Of a DNA stretch of 64,000 nucleotides, positions 1-12,100 are shown in pieces; the stretch's first letter is position 1; each line of letters starts with the position of its first letter. Both the position numbers and the translations under genes were made by a program. Location: positions 27,811,345 through 27,875,344 of the forward strand of contig CM055102.1 of assembly GCA_029204225.1 (NCBI GenBank), read 5' to 3'. This DNA comes from Diphasiastrum complanatum (lineage: Eukaryota; Streptophyta; Lycopodiopsida; Lycopodiales; Lycopodiaceae). The notes below the pieces were generated by a model. The model had not been told where the DNA came from, did no database searches, and saw only the letters and a program-made list of their open reading frames with translations.

Positions 1-2
1 TG

Positions 3-230
3 ATGTCCATATTTTCTTCAACAAGCTTCAAAGGAGAAGATCCTTGGTGGATTGACTCGGGTGCTAGTTCACACATGACTAGTAAAGAGGAGTTTTTCTC
101 TTATCTCTTATCTTATGATGGACCTATAAATTCTATCTATACAGCAAATGATGAAGCTTGTAAGATTGAAGGAGTTGGTAGCATTCCCCTTTGCTTAGGA
201 TCTTCCAAAAAGATCAACATAGAATGTTGA
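3..230 (+). pseudogene. Copia A protease fragment
   Basis: The motif WWIDSGASSHMT near residues 15-26 is the copia aspartic protease active site (D-S-G), which cleaves the Gag-Pol polyprotein. The frame ends at about 228, where roughly the C-terminal half of the protease is missing. The sequence then resumes in another frame with the run leading to the GAG-pre-integrase domain. I read this as a small internal deletion in a dead copy. The N-terminal side, including the gag zinc knuckle, is outside the window. Confidence 0.85.
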
Positions 231-3004
231 CTTTGTTTCAAATGAATGTTTCATCAAGAAGAAGGGTAAGATAGTGGCTAAGGGCACTAGACTTGGCAAA
301 CTTTATAAGTTGGATGCATTTGTGGATACTAATGTTGTCATGTTGGCCGAGAAGAGCAAGATATCTACCTTTACTTTATGGCACAAAAGACTTGGACATG
401 TCAACTCGGGTTCCATGGAGGCTATGATCAAGGAGGAGTATGCTTTAGGCCTACCAAGGTCTATTGGGAAGGAAGACAAGGTTTGTGAAGCTTGTGCCTT
501 ATCCAAGGCACATAAGAAGGTGTTTCCTAACTCCATCACAAAGTCATCTCATCCTCTTGAACTCATACACTCGGATGTGCACATTGCTAGCACCAAATCT
601 AATGGAGGCTCATCCATGTTTTTAACCTTCATTGATGACTACTCAAGATATTGTTGGGTGTTCTTACTTTCCTTCAAGTCTCAAGTATTTGATACTTTCG
701 TAAAGTTCAAGTTGTTTGTGGAAAAGCATCATAATCATAGCATCAAGATTCTTAAAAGTGACAATGGTGGAGAATTCATCTCCAATGAGTTCAAGGCCTT
801 TTGTGAGGAGGAAGGGATCAAGAAAGAGACTTCTTGTCCTTACACTCCTCAACAAAATGGAGTTGCTGAAAGAAGGAATAGAACATTATGTGAATGTTCT
901 AAGGCTTTAAGACTAGATGCTTGTTTGCCCAAATCCTTTTGGGGTGAGTCTCTTGTATGTGCAAACTACTTGATGAATAGGGTGTCTTGCAAAGCAATTG
1001 AAGGCAAAACTCCTTATGAGATGCTGTATGGAAAGAAGCCCAATCTTAATCACTTGAAAGTTTTTGGGTGTATATGTTATGTGCATGTGCCATTGGAAAC
1101 AAGAACCAAGGAGGATCCATCTTCCACAAGAGGGATCATGCTTGGATATGCAAGCTCAAGCAAGGGCTACAAAGTCTATCTCCCATCCTTGAACAAATTT
1201 GTTGTTTCAAGGGATGTCATCTTTGATGAACATCATATGCATATGCTTGAAGAAGGCTCGAGTGCTCCAACAATCAAGAAGAAGATGGCCGAGGAGCAAG
1301 ATCTTGGTTTTGAGGAGGAGCTCATGGAGGAGCAAGCACCAAACCCACCTATCACACCAAGGAGATCTTCAAGGGCAAAAGTGGAGCCATCAAGGCTCAT
1401 ATATCAAGGCAAAGGACAGCAAGTTGAGGGTATCTCATCCACTTCTTATGCTTTATCTAGTTTTGAAGAACCATCTAATGTTGAAGATGCATTGAACTCC
1501 AAAGAATGGTATAAAGCTATGTTGGATGAGTATGATGCCTTGATTGAGAATGAAACTTGGTTGCTTATTGAGAGACCTCAAAGGAATGTAATAGGATGCA
1601 AGTGGGTCTTCAAGCTTAAGTTGAATGCAAATGGGAGTGTTAACAAACATAAAGCAAGATTAGTTGCAAAAGGTTATGCTCAAGAGAGAGGGATAGACTA
1701 TGAGGAAACTTTTGCACCCGTGGCCAAGATGGTCACAATAAGGCTAATCATTGCACTTGCATCACATTTTGGATGGATTCTATGTCAAATGGATGTCTCT
1801 AATGCTTTCTTGAATGGTTTTTTGGAAGAGGATATCTATATGGAGCAGCCACAAGGGTTCATCAAGCATGGAATGGAGAACAAAGTATGCCATCTCCAAA
1901 GAAGCATCTATGGCTTGAAGCAAGCCTCGAGATCTTGGAATTCAAGACTACATTGCTATCTTATTTCACTTTCTTTTGTTCAAAGTGAATATGATCCCAC
2001 TCTTTACATTAAGTTTGATGATGTTGGTATTGTACTTTTACTCATTTATGTAGATGACATCATCATTAGTGGAAATAGTGTTGATGGTATTGAAAAAATC
2101 AAGATAGATCTATCCTTAGAATTCAAGATGGTAGATCTAGGGTGTCTTCACTTCATCTTAGGCATAGAAGTACTTAGAGGGTCTGATTTTATCTTTATAA
2201 GTCAAGTAAACTATGCTCAAAGTCTTTTGAAGAAGTTTAAGATGGAAGTATGCAAAAGTGTTGACACACCAATGGAGCAAGATGTAAAAGTGCCAAATGA
2301 AGATGATGAAAGTTCCTTCATGGACATCACTTTGTTTAGGCAACTTATAGGTTCCTTAATGTGAATCACTATAACTAGACCAGATCTTAGCTTTAGTGTA
2401 TGTAGGTTGAGCCAATCCATGCAAAAGCCATTGAATATCCATTGGAAAAAGGCTAAGAGGATTCTAAGATACATCTCGGGTACATTAGATTTTGGGATTC
2501 TATATAGAGGAGATGTGATTAACCTTCATGAATTTAGTGATTCAGATTTTGCAGGGGACAAGAGGGATAGGAAATCAACAAGTGCCTATTCAACTTTCAT
2601 AGGAGAAGGTGTGGTTTCATGGCTTTCAAAAAAGCAAGAAACTATATCTCTATCTTCAACCGAGGCCGAGTACAAAGCTTTGACAACCACTACAAAGGAG
2701 GTACTTTGGATCAAGAGATTATTGGTGGAACTAAAGATCAGAGGATGCACCAATCATCTACAATGACAATATATCAGCCCAACACCTTGCATCTAACCCA
2801 ATCTTCCATGCAAGATCTAAGCACATTGAGATATGCCATCACTTTGTGAGAGAAATGGTGCAAGCCAAGGAGATTGCTTTGGAGCATGTTCCAAGCAATG
2901 AATGTGTAGCTGATCTACTTACTAAACCACTTCAAAAGACACCTTTTATGAATTTCAGATCATCACTTGGAGTGATTAGTAAAGCAATGATTGAACCAAG
3001 CTAG
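229..3004 (+). pseudogene. Copia A pol: integrase, reverse transcriptase, RNase H
   Basis: GAG-pre-integrase is seen at LWHKRLGHVN and CEACALSKAHK. The integrase core has D in FIDDYSRY, D in KSDNGGEF and E in NGVAERRNRTL, so D-D-E is intact. Reverse transcriptase follows, with KHKARLVAKGYAQ, MDVSNAFLNG and the catalytic YVDDII. RNase H carries SSTEAEYKAL and ends in DLLTKPL before a stop at 3002-3004. A TGA at 2362-2364 interrupts the frame where the family normally continues, and a one-base shift near 2755 moves the RNase H end into another frame. These proteins would copy the element's RNA and insert the cDNA. This copy is defective. Confidence 0.92.
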
Positions 3005-3008
3005 ATAG

Positions 3009-3018
3009 TGAGGAGGAG
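3009..3018 (+). other. Polypurine tract of copia A
   Basis: A purine run (TGAGGAGGAG) stands directly before the TG that opens the 3' LTR, five bases after the pol stop. In LTR elements this is the primer for plus-strand DNA synthesis. Confidence 0.75.
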
Positions 3019-3536
3019 TGTTAAAAATTCACAATTCTAGCTTGACTAGTTTTGGTCATATGACTTGTAAATAGTTAGATGGTCATGATGTGGCTTGTCA
3101 CACGTGCCAAATAGCATAGGATTCCATTCATAAGGATGTTCTCAAGTAGACCTAAGTATTAGAACCTTTGGAATGAGTCCAAATTATGCTTAGATACAAG
3201 GGAGAAAAAATTGGAGCTATTTTTGGTAATTTTTGCATTGTTGAGGGATCTCCAAGATTCCAACCCTAACTTGGTAGGGATGAAAGATCCACCAAAATTA
3301 GCATTAGGGATAGGTTTAGGGCTACTCATACCTGCCCAAAACCGTGATGGATCATGTATATATAGGTGATGATATCTCACCAAAATCAATCAAGCAATTT
3401 AATGTTTTTTCTCTCATAATGGTGCAATTGCTCTCTATGTTCATAATTGTTTGAGTACTTGTGATTACTAATGATTATAGGATTGAATGTAGGTCTGGTG
3501 TACAGTACTCAGACTGTGGGAGGCTGTACTTTCACA
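3019..3536 (+). repeat. 3' LTR of copia A (right end tentative)
   Basis: It begins TGTTAAAA directly after the polypurine tract. A TATA-like TATATATA lies at 3357-3364, about two thirds of the way in. The right boundary at TTTCACA (3536) is inferred from the usual TG...CA ends and imperfect inversion with the start. No second LTR is in the window to confirm it. Confidence 0.6.
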
Positions 3537-5950
3537 CGTGTGAAGCCTTCTTCAAGGATTTGGGCCATTTAATGAGGTTCAAGCATAGATTTTTGATGGA
3601 TTTTGATGGTTCAACTTGCGCTAATCTTATGAAATCATAATCTATTGTTTCCCTCATCATTTCAAGTGTTTTAGGATCCTTATTTGCTGTAATTTTTACA
3701 GCTAGTGAAAAAGGTATTTGGAGGTAGTGGAGACCTGAGACAGCCTCTAAGGGTGACATATCATCACATTCACCAAAAAACCAACTCCCAGCAGATTTTC
3801 AGAAAAGTAAAAAAAAATCCATAAAAAATTTAAGAACCCTTGTAAAAACTAAAAAAATTTCAGAGCTGCTCAGTAACCTTCGCCAGACCTCCTGTAGCTA
3901 GATCTCATTGAGGCAAGCTCACATACGAGTCCGCAAGAGTTACTTTTTAGTGGAAGACCTTCGACGAGAGTTTCCTAGTTCTAGAAAGCAAGGAGCAGAG
4001 AGATATCAAGGAAAAACCTCGAAAAAGAGGCTAAAATCACACTATTAACCAGCTAAATTGATCATATCCCCACATATCTAGATTGCTTTTTTCATATCCA
4101 TCGAGATCCAGTATCCCTTGACTTATCCGACGAATGAATTTGAGATCCAGACGATCAGTACCAAGAAGAGTTGGAAATCCAGCACCAAACTTTCCCCGAG
4201 TTGCAGCCCAACAGATTGAAGTAGAAGCACGACCAGTCACAATGGACCAGATGGATCAGCCCATAACTGTTGCAAGAAATCTAAAGGGCACCTCGACTCA
4301 AGATGCCAAAATATGATGGATTGACAGATTCAATCAAATTCCTCCAGATCTACAAACAAGCATGTAGGGTGTGTAGGATAGTTGGTGAGAAGCCCTCCGC
4401 CTTTCAAGAAGGGCTAGAACACAAAGATAGGGCCCTAACTATACTTAGTTGCTAATTTAGATGCTTACTAGTTCTATTTTAACACTACCCAACCTTTACT
4501 CTATTTCCACTAACTCTAAACTCATACATTCATCATAATTGAGGGTGAAGGGAGAAAGAGAAAAGGAGAGATAGAGATAGAGATATAGAAAGAGAGTAGA
4601 GATGGAGATTAGCTCAAATGCTCAATGTCATGCTTATGGAGAAACCACAACTAGCAAAAATCAAGAACGATGGAAACTAGAACAATAAGCAAATCACACA
4701 AAAAGCATAAGCAAGATTGATTAGCAAATGAGGATGTTGGAGCTCACAAAATAGTAGAGTCTCCTCCTCTCTATTAAGCTTGGAAAATGGTTATAATTGG
4801 TGCCTTTTTTATCTTTGGGGTGGCCCTTGCCCCTTGCTTTCTATTGGCTACTCGCAAGAAGGTGGGATTGAAATCCACACCCTTCACAAGAAGCAAAAAA
4901 CTAAGCAATTTTGACCAAAACATAGCCTAGAATCATAAATCACTGAAAGAACCGCCATGCATCATTAATGATCCCCAAAATGAATGTACAACTTGCTGAA
5001 AAATTCGGATCTACACAAGATTTGAGCTACAAAAAAAAAAAAAAAAAAAAAAGCGCCAAAAAAACAACACAATTTGGCTTTCTAGAACAATTCTACATAA
5101 ACCACAAAAAAATTACGAGAGACATGGACCTTAGCAACATGCAAATTGAAATCGGGAGAATCCACCAACTTGCACACTTGTTCCACTACCTGGATGAGAA
5201 TACTAGTTGATCTCCACCAAAATTCCAATGAAAAGCACCACCACTCCAAGTTTCCTAATATTCGTAAGTCTTGCTCTAATACTACTATAAGGGAAAGCTC
5301 CTCAAGATCCTGCTTACAAGACAAACACAATGTAAAACACACTATAAACCACCCAACCAAGTAAAAGCAGCCAATCAACTCTAGAAGCTTCACCCCCAAG
5401 CCAAGGAATAGGAAGCATGAAAGTAGAGTGAGAGCCTGGCAATGAATCAACCATAAGGTGAGGTAGTAGGGCGAGTTTGGCCTCCTTATTGTTAACTTGT
5501 TTCACTGGAGTACCGTGTATCCAAGACTAGGAGTATATTGAATCCTATGTACTGGTCATGGACATTAAACATAATATCAAGTACAACCTCAAAATCATAG
5601 GCCTAATGTTCATAGCACATTAAAAGACCTCCGTAATTCTTAAAATCATCAACAAGTAACAAATCCCAAAAAGAAAGGGGCAAAAAGAGACTTTTTGTTT
5701 TGTGTGTCATTAGCTTTGCAATGAAACGTGGCTAAGCTTTTTCCTCAAAAATCTCACATTACAATGTGAAGAAAAATTCAAAATTTTTGAAACCTAGATC
5801 ACAACTTCATATCTACATCAAAATAATTGAAGCGTCCACATAATCTCATACACCCAATATATTTGCTTCCCATATCACACTTATACAACATTTACGAGCA
5901 AAATGATTGAAGTATGCACACATAACTCAAGCCATAGCCCACTCTCCAAT
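3537..5950. other. Non-coding, no feature recognised
   Basis: No frame with family resemblance was found on either strand. There is a purine-rich stretch (GAGAGATAGAG-like) at about 4546-4610 and an A-rich run at 5031-5052. This is probably old repeat sequence. Confidence 0.5.
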
Positions 5951-6032
5951 CCAACGGGGTTGGCTCAGTTGGTCAGCTTGGCATTCAAAGTTTCTTTAGT
6001 CCCAAGTTCAAGCCCCCCTTGAAAACCAAGAA
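5951..6032 (+). repeat. tRNA-derived SINE-like repeat, copy 1
   Basis: It contains TGGCTCAGTTGG, which fits the RNA polymerase III A box, and a diverged GTTCAAGCCCC B box about 40 bases on. It shares its backbone with copies at 18125 and 32249-32437. The ends do not pair as a tRNA acceptor stem, so it is a retroposon fragment and not a working tRNA gene. Confidence 0.65.
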
Positions 6033-7404
6033 TTCTAAACAATCCCAACATATAATTGTTTCAAAGGGGGGAAAAAAATAGAGGATTGAAACCCTTTCAA
6101 TGTCATTAGCTTGTAATAAAACATGGCTGAACCTTTTTCCCAAACATCACACAGTAGAATGCAAAGGAAAAGCAAAAATGTTTGATTCCTAGATCAACCA
6201 CAATTCCACATGTTTTAATGACACTTGATCTCACGTTCATGCACTCTCAAGTGCGACTATATTTGGAAGTTCTTAAGAATGTAATACAATGATTCTCCAA
6301 ATTTATCAAATATCTCACATTGAAGAAAGTCTAACATAGTTGAAACAATAGCTCCATTCTACTTGAGCCAATGTCAAAGTTTCTTGCACAATTCAAACGA
6401 TGTAAAATTTAATGCCTAAAAGTATAAGTTGCAGCAATCAACATCTACGTGATCTGCTAGGTGGGCCAGGAATAGAACAAATAGTAGTCTCCTCCTAGTG
6501 CAAAAATTCTTATAAATGGAACATTACTTATTCCTCATCATTTCATACAGAAAAAAGAGTTTTCTATTGACCACATCTCTCCTAAATTTGTGAGCACCGA
6601 CTTACTTAACACATGTCATGTACTCTTTGAATACGTTGCTATTCATTCCAACACTAGCCCAACTAATTGTACAACCATCTTTTGACAAAAATTCCTTGGA
6701 ACATCCAAACCATCAACTATGTTATTGCACACCACCAAAGACATCATTTTCTCATCATCTACAATACCAACAATTAGCCATTCTCTAAACCACAAGTATT
6801 CATTTTATAACTCCATGCCCTTTTTGTCATTTCATTGACAAAAACCCTCCCATCCTAACAAATCAACTCCCTTTCCTTCCCAAGATCCTCTTTTTCTCGT
6901 CCTTCCAACAACCAATTTGATGGCAATATTCTCCTCTTCATTGTGATCAAAGCTCCTATCAACATCCAATTTGCTATTCCCACTTCACGTCTCCTTATAG
7001 CAAAACAAATGCTTAATTAACATCCAGCTCACCTTTTTCCATACCTCCTCATTGCAAAACAAAGACTCATTCAACAATCATTAAGCACAACTCTTCCAAC
7101 CATTAGATCAACTTTTTCAATTTAAACATTGCAAAACTCCCCTGTTGCAAATGAGATTCCATTGAACAAAAAATCCACAATAAGCACAACACAAGAAGTT
7201 GAAAACCATATTCACACACATGAGCAGTATCCGAGAAAAAATGCATAGTGACATTAATGCTTCCCAGTCACAACCACTCTGCAAGCCCAAGCAAGTTTCA
7301 ACCCATACCCCTACCATCCTATCACAAAATCTAGCTACAACAATCCTAGAAATCACAAAAATAACCTCACCCAAAACCTAGCACCAATGGCGAGCTGCAT
7401 AATG
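6033..7404. other. AT-rich non-coding sequence
   Basis: Nothing recognised. Short frames here lack domains and have no supporting splice sites. Confidence 0.5.
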
Positions 7405-7466
7405 CCCTCACAAATATTTGATAAGTCTCAATTCCCCCTCACAAATATTTGATAAGTCTCAATTCC
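7405..7466. repeat. Perfect 31-bp tandem duplication
   Basis: The 31-base unit beginning CCCTCACAAATATTTG occurs twice head to tail (7405-7435 and 7436-7466) without a mismatch, so the duplication is recent. Confidence 0.9.
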
Positions 7467-7790
7467 CCGACGCATATCAATAAGTGATGAGCTATAGAAA
7501 CTAGTTTTATATGCTCAATTCACTAAGTAGACTTCTATCATTGCCCAATCATTTGTATTAACATTGAAAAAACATTGGTTGTCAATCCTATTGCTATTGC
7601 TTGATTTCTTGTATCCGGCCAACATGAATCACCCTATCAACCTAGTGATAGACTCAGCCACAAAGTTGAGTCAAAGCCAATGGTCCAAATATCACTTCTA
7701 CAATTGCTCTTTACAAGGCATGAGGCTAACATGAATCACCCTACCAACATATGCGAATTATTCAATATGCTCCTTTCACAATTGATTATA

Positions 7791-8095
7791 TAATGTACAA
7801 CTTTGAAATACAATTTCACCATTGCAAATTCCTTGTTCAATTGTTTATGGTTAAATACTTAACAAGTTATGATTGTAATTCGAATCAAACTTCAAAAGTA
7901 GATCACCCTTATCTCAGACTAATAATACAACTAAAATCCATAATGTACAACTTTGAAATAAAATTTGCACCATTGCAATTTTCTTGTTCAATTGTTTATG
8001 GTGAAATGTTTTAACAATTTATGGCTGTGATTTGAATCAAACTTCAAAAAATTCAGATCAGCCTTATCTCAGATTGATAATACAACTAAAGTCTA
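7791..8095. repeat. Diverged tandem duplication of about 150 bp
   Basis: The unit starting TAATGTACAACTTTGAAATA occurs at 7791 and again at 7941. The two copies keep the same order of words (CTTGTTCAATTGTTTATGG, AATCAAACTTCAAAA, CTTATCTCAGA) but differ by scattered changes and small indels. Confidence 0.8.
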
Positions 8096-8258
8096 TAAAT
8101 ACAGGTGAGTTCACTAACACATGTGCAGCTGCCAATTAGGTCATTGTTACAAGTATTCTCAAAGAGAATGTGGCAATCTTCATGCATATGTAAAAATTTA
8201 TTACCATCCATAGCATAAACTCATACTTAATCAGCTGAAACTGTGCGTATCTGCATGA

Positions 8259-8262
<4 letters not shown>

Positions 8263-8334
<72 letters not shown>
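8263..8334. repeat. (GA)n microsatellite
   Basis: An uninterrupted GA dinucleotide run of about 72 bases, lying beyond the 3' end of the RING-H2 gene. Confidence 0.98.
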
Positions 8335-8336
<2 letters not shown>

Positions 8337-8821
8337 CTAACCTACGGAATACACCACTACAAGTTTATTCAAAAGCACAAATCAAACTCTAATCATTATG
8401 GGTATTCTCCAATATGATGTGGAGTGCCATAAGAAGTATCATTTGGTAAGGGCGCCATAGATCCACAGATTCAAAGTATACAAGTAGAAAGTGGTCTTTC
8501 GCCTGGCTAAGGGGATGATCTTCACCCAGCACCTAAAAGAGCTGTACATTCATCATACAATCCAGTATACCAAAACCACCTAGATTCTAGATAAAGTAGG
8601 CATGAAATTACGACCTGACAGATGACTCAGTTTTTTAGCCTGCAAGTATGCTCAGCAATGTTGGAACTGATTTTTTTCGAATACATGTTTGCTCTGTATG
8701 AAGCATTGTAGCAAAAACTTGTCTTGGATATCAAAACGCCCAGCTCAGATGAACTCTATGAAATGAACTCATTAGCAAAAGGAGATACAACTTCAACAAA
8801 ACATCTGCAAAGTAGAAGTTA
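8335..8821 (-). other. 3' flank / likely 3' UTR of the RING-H2 gene
   Basis: Sequence downstream of the stop codon at 8822-8824 on the minus strand. A minus-strand AATAAA lies at 8364-8369, about 455 bases past the stop, and could be the poly(A) signal. Its use is not shown. Confidence 0.35.
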
Positions 8822-9197
8822 TCATTGTTCTAAATGAATGCTGCGGTCCACACTATCCTTCACCACTTCAATCGAAAGTGAATGAGACTGGCTGCTCTCA
8901 CCACTCAAGGTAATTGAATTTCTTATAACAGAGTGCTCAAATGTTTCTCCAGAATCAACAATGTCTACCCTGCTACTACTTTCTGCTCCAGAAGCACCTG
9001 TTAAAACAATTGTTTCATGAGCAGGAGAACCCAGTGGGACAACCTTATTTGTTGGAGCAAGAGTACATCGACACACTGGACAAGTAGAATTGCCGCACAG
9101 CCATTCGTCAATGCAGTCGATATGAAAACAATGACCACAAACAGGCAATTGCCGCAGTTTTTCATTCGGCTCATACTCTCCCAAACAGATGGGGCAT
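8822..9197 (-). CDS. RING-H2 gene exon 3 (RING domain and C-tail)
   Basis: The acceptor is TTGCTTGGCAG. The first base completes the split Gln codon, so the RING begins Gln-Cys-Pro-Ile-Cys at once. The exon ends with a stop at 8822-8824. Confidence 0.92.
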
Positions 9198-12100
9198 CTG
9201 CCAAGCAACATGTCTTCATCACTGATCCATTGTGGCTAAGCAACGTTTGTCTGAATTGATGAAATTTGACTTGATAAAATTAGCATCGAAGAACTTTATT
9301 CAGATAAAGCAATAAAGAAAGTTACGTATCTTTGAAACAAGAAAGATACAAAAATTTCAGCATTCATTTAGAAAGAAACTAGCAGCTCACAAAAGGCTTG
9401 ATCAGATGTTCAGGATGTGACTTTCAAAACATGGAAGCAGACAGATTCCAAACATACCCGTCCTACAGATATAATTCCACTGGGGAGGATTTTTGCACGC
9501 AAACAGATATGCTATAATGATCTCCATGCAGAATAGAAGTTACCAGATTGTTGCGATTGTGCATATTTAAGAGTTGGAAAAAGTGAAGAAAGACAGCTGA
9601 GCAAGAGCTTCATGCAATGTATTTTAAGTGGCATACAGAATTACAAAGTCGAAGGCATGAACTACTCTGACGTGAATAGTTACACAGTAGCAGAAGCAAA
9701 AGAGCTCTCTAAAAATGGACGGTACACATGGTACCACAGAAATAGTCTAGTAGAACTGATCATAAGAGAAGCTTTGTGTGACTCTTATAGCCAATACTTT
9801 CAGAAATGCCTTTCTTCTGAGTCGGTGTTACTTGAGAGACGGTCCAGGCTTTGCACTTTATGGCTACAAGCTCAGTTAAGATTTAGTTGATGCAGTTCTT
9901 CAATAGTTCTTCAGTTCTCACAGAATGACCATAAGCATGTTATGACAGGACTTTATGCCTAAAAATCTTATATTGCTGATTGCCCGCCATTCCTAGCTAA
10001 GGACCAAAAAGGAGAGCACTTTCTAGCAGGCTACTCCTTGCAACTTACATGAACAAGCCAGCAAAAAATCCCAAATTGTTCACTTTGCTCTTGTCGATTA
10101 TTGTATGAGCTCTTAAGAGTAAGCGCAGACCTTCCTTTTAAGTGCAGACTTTTAAGTTCCAAAATTTCCACAATATCTGAATGGTACTAAGTTGAGCTAT
10201 CATCTATGCATCCCTAAGTTTTATGGACAAAAAGCTTACAATATTTCATTCTTCAAAAATTCATGCCACGATGTATATAACCTGTATCCTGACTATTTCC
10301 GAGAAACTCGCATGTAAAGTAGGCTAACGGAAAAAAAGTTTGTGCCATTGAACACATTATGAGACAATACAAGCAGTGAAACTAAGAATTAAGAACATCG
10401 GTGCAGTTTTCAAACAAAAGTCAAGCATCATTAAAAACATCACAACGAAACATGTTCTGTCAACATCTGCATGAGTTATGGTACTTTCAACTTACCTGAG
10501 GTCAAGGGCCAGTAATTAGCAACCTAAATAGTGCATCCAGGAATTCAAGAGCCTGACTTGTTTTGTAAAATTCTACTCTAAGAGTACTTTGGTCAATCTC
10601 AAGCAGGTGTGTTGAGCATTTTTCAGCCAAGGTTCTAAAACTACTGATTTCGGCGAAAATTCTAAATGTCCATTAGGGGCCAGTCTCAGAGTCGGCTAAC
10701 ATGGTGCTAGAAGGAATTCTTACAGGGCTAGTCCATCATAAGCTATGATGATGGCAGCTGACCGCAGCTAGGCATCTCAGCCAAACAGGATCACGCATGT
10801 GTCATAAGTTGTGATCCAGTAAGCCTGTCTAACATGCCTTCAAGAGGTGCAAATTAAGGATAGCCATAATGGACCTATATGTCAGTCTCCGAGCTACCCT
10901 GGCCATGCCAGGAAGCCACAAGCAGTCAGGATGCTCAAGCCAGCTGCTGTTCCATGTCAAAGCAGGAGTTATTCTTTTACTGCTACTAACACGGACACCC
11001 GGGCAAGGCTTGATTGGCCTGGAGTCGGCCATGTGACCAGGTACCATCATGAAGGTCGAGAATACCTAAATGGTGGTCCAAGGCAGGGAGGAACTTCATT
11101 CCGACTACCAGATAGTCTTGGAGAGAAGAGGTTCTGTAGAGCAGCGTAAAAATGGATATCATAAAAATTAACAAACTCTGGAAGCAGCATATTCAGTAAG
11201 AGGGAATAGATTTCTATGAGCACAGAAAGGGAAGATTGTGGACCTAGAAGAAAAAGTCATTTTTGTTTCATTGCTGCAACAAAGTAGGCATAGAGATTTC
11301 AGCATGGGGAACTAGAAAGACAAGTTAATTTCCTATTAATAAATCAATGTTTGATGTTTAATCGAGCCACACATGTTGCTAATCTAATATGCTTTCTCAC
11401 AGAGGCAAGAAAGGAGGTGATTTCAGGCCATTCCCCTAGTTTGTTGAGCTTGCTGAAGAATTAGAAGTCGAAGGGTTGCGATTCTAAACTCAAACAACCC
11501 TTTGTTGGATTATGTTGGGAGGATCTTCCTACAATCCATCCATGGAGTTAGATGCATACGATGCTCAAGAATTTGATAGCTTCTCAATGCTGTGGTCGAG
11601 GGCACTTTTGTTAAACAAGAAGCAGATCGTAGGCTGCCTATGATAAACAGTAAAATTTGCAGCAGATCATGGGTCAAGGCTGAACGGGAGAGAGGAACTC
11701 ATAGAGAATGAGAAGGCCGCCAGTATTGTTTTGAAAGTCCAATAGTACAGTGAAAGACGTTCTAGTTGCAATACAAAAACATTTTCTGGTCAGAAGACCC
11801 ATAGAGAATGAAAAGGCAGCCCAGTATTGCTTGGAAAGTCCTATAGTACAGTGAAAGAGGTTCTAGTTACAAAACAAAAACATTTTCTGGTCAGTGAAGA
11901 TGTAAATAGTAAGAACCGCTCCACCATAGATGCATGCATGGTTGAAACCCTGACAATCACCCAAGGCATCCTAACCATGACCCACTGTTATGTTATGCAT
12001 TGTAGAATCATCCACATGCAATGCTGTTCAGGCTAGTAGACAAGTCACATGGTGTTCCAACATCTATGCAACGTGTCCTAGGATAGAAACCTAGTCATTG

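Larger units (their letters stand above)
1..3536 (+). mobile_element. Copia A: Ty1/copia retrotransposon, 3' part
   Basis: The domains run in copia order: aspartic protease, GAG-pre-integrase, integrase, reverse transcriptase, RNase H, then a polypurine tract and a 3' LTR. Integrase before reverse transcriptase is the copia arrangement. The 5' LTR and gag lie before the window. The reading frame is broken near 228 (deletion), at 2362 (stop) and near 2755 (frameshift), so the copy cannot encode its own proteins. Confidence 0.92.

Noticed and set aside
10829-11149. Frames of 73 and 100 codons on opposite strands in intron 2
   Set aside because: Complementary open frames with no domain and no fitting splice sites; treated as chance.
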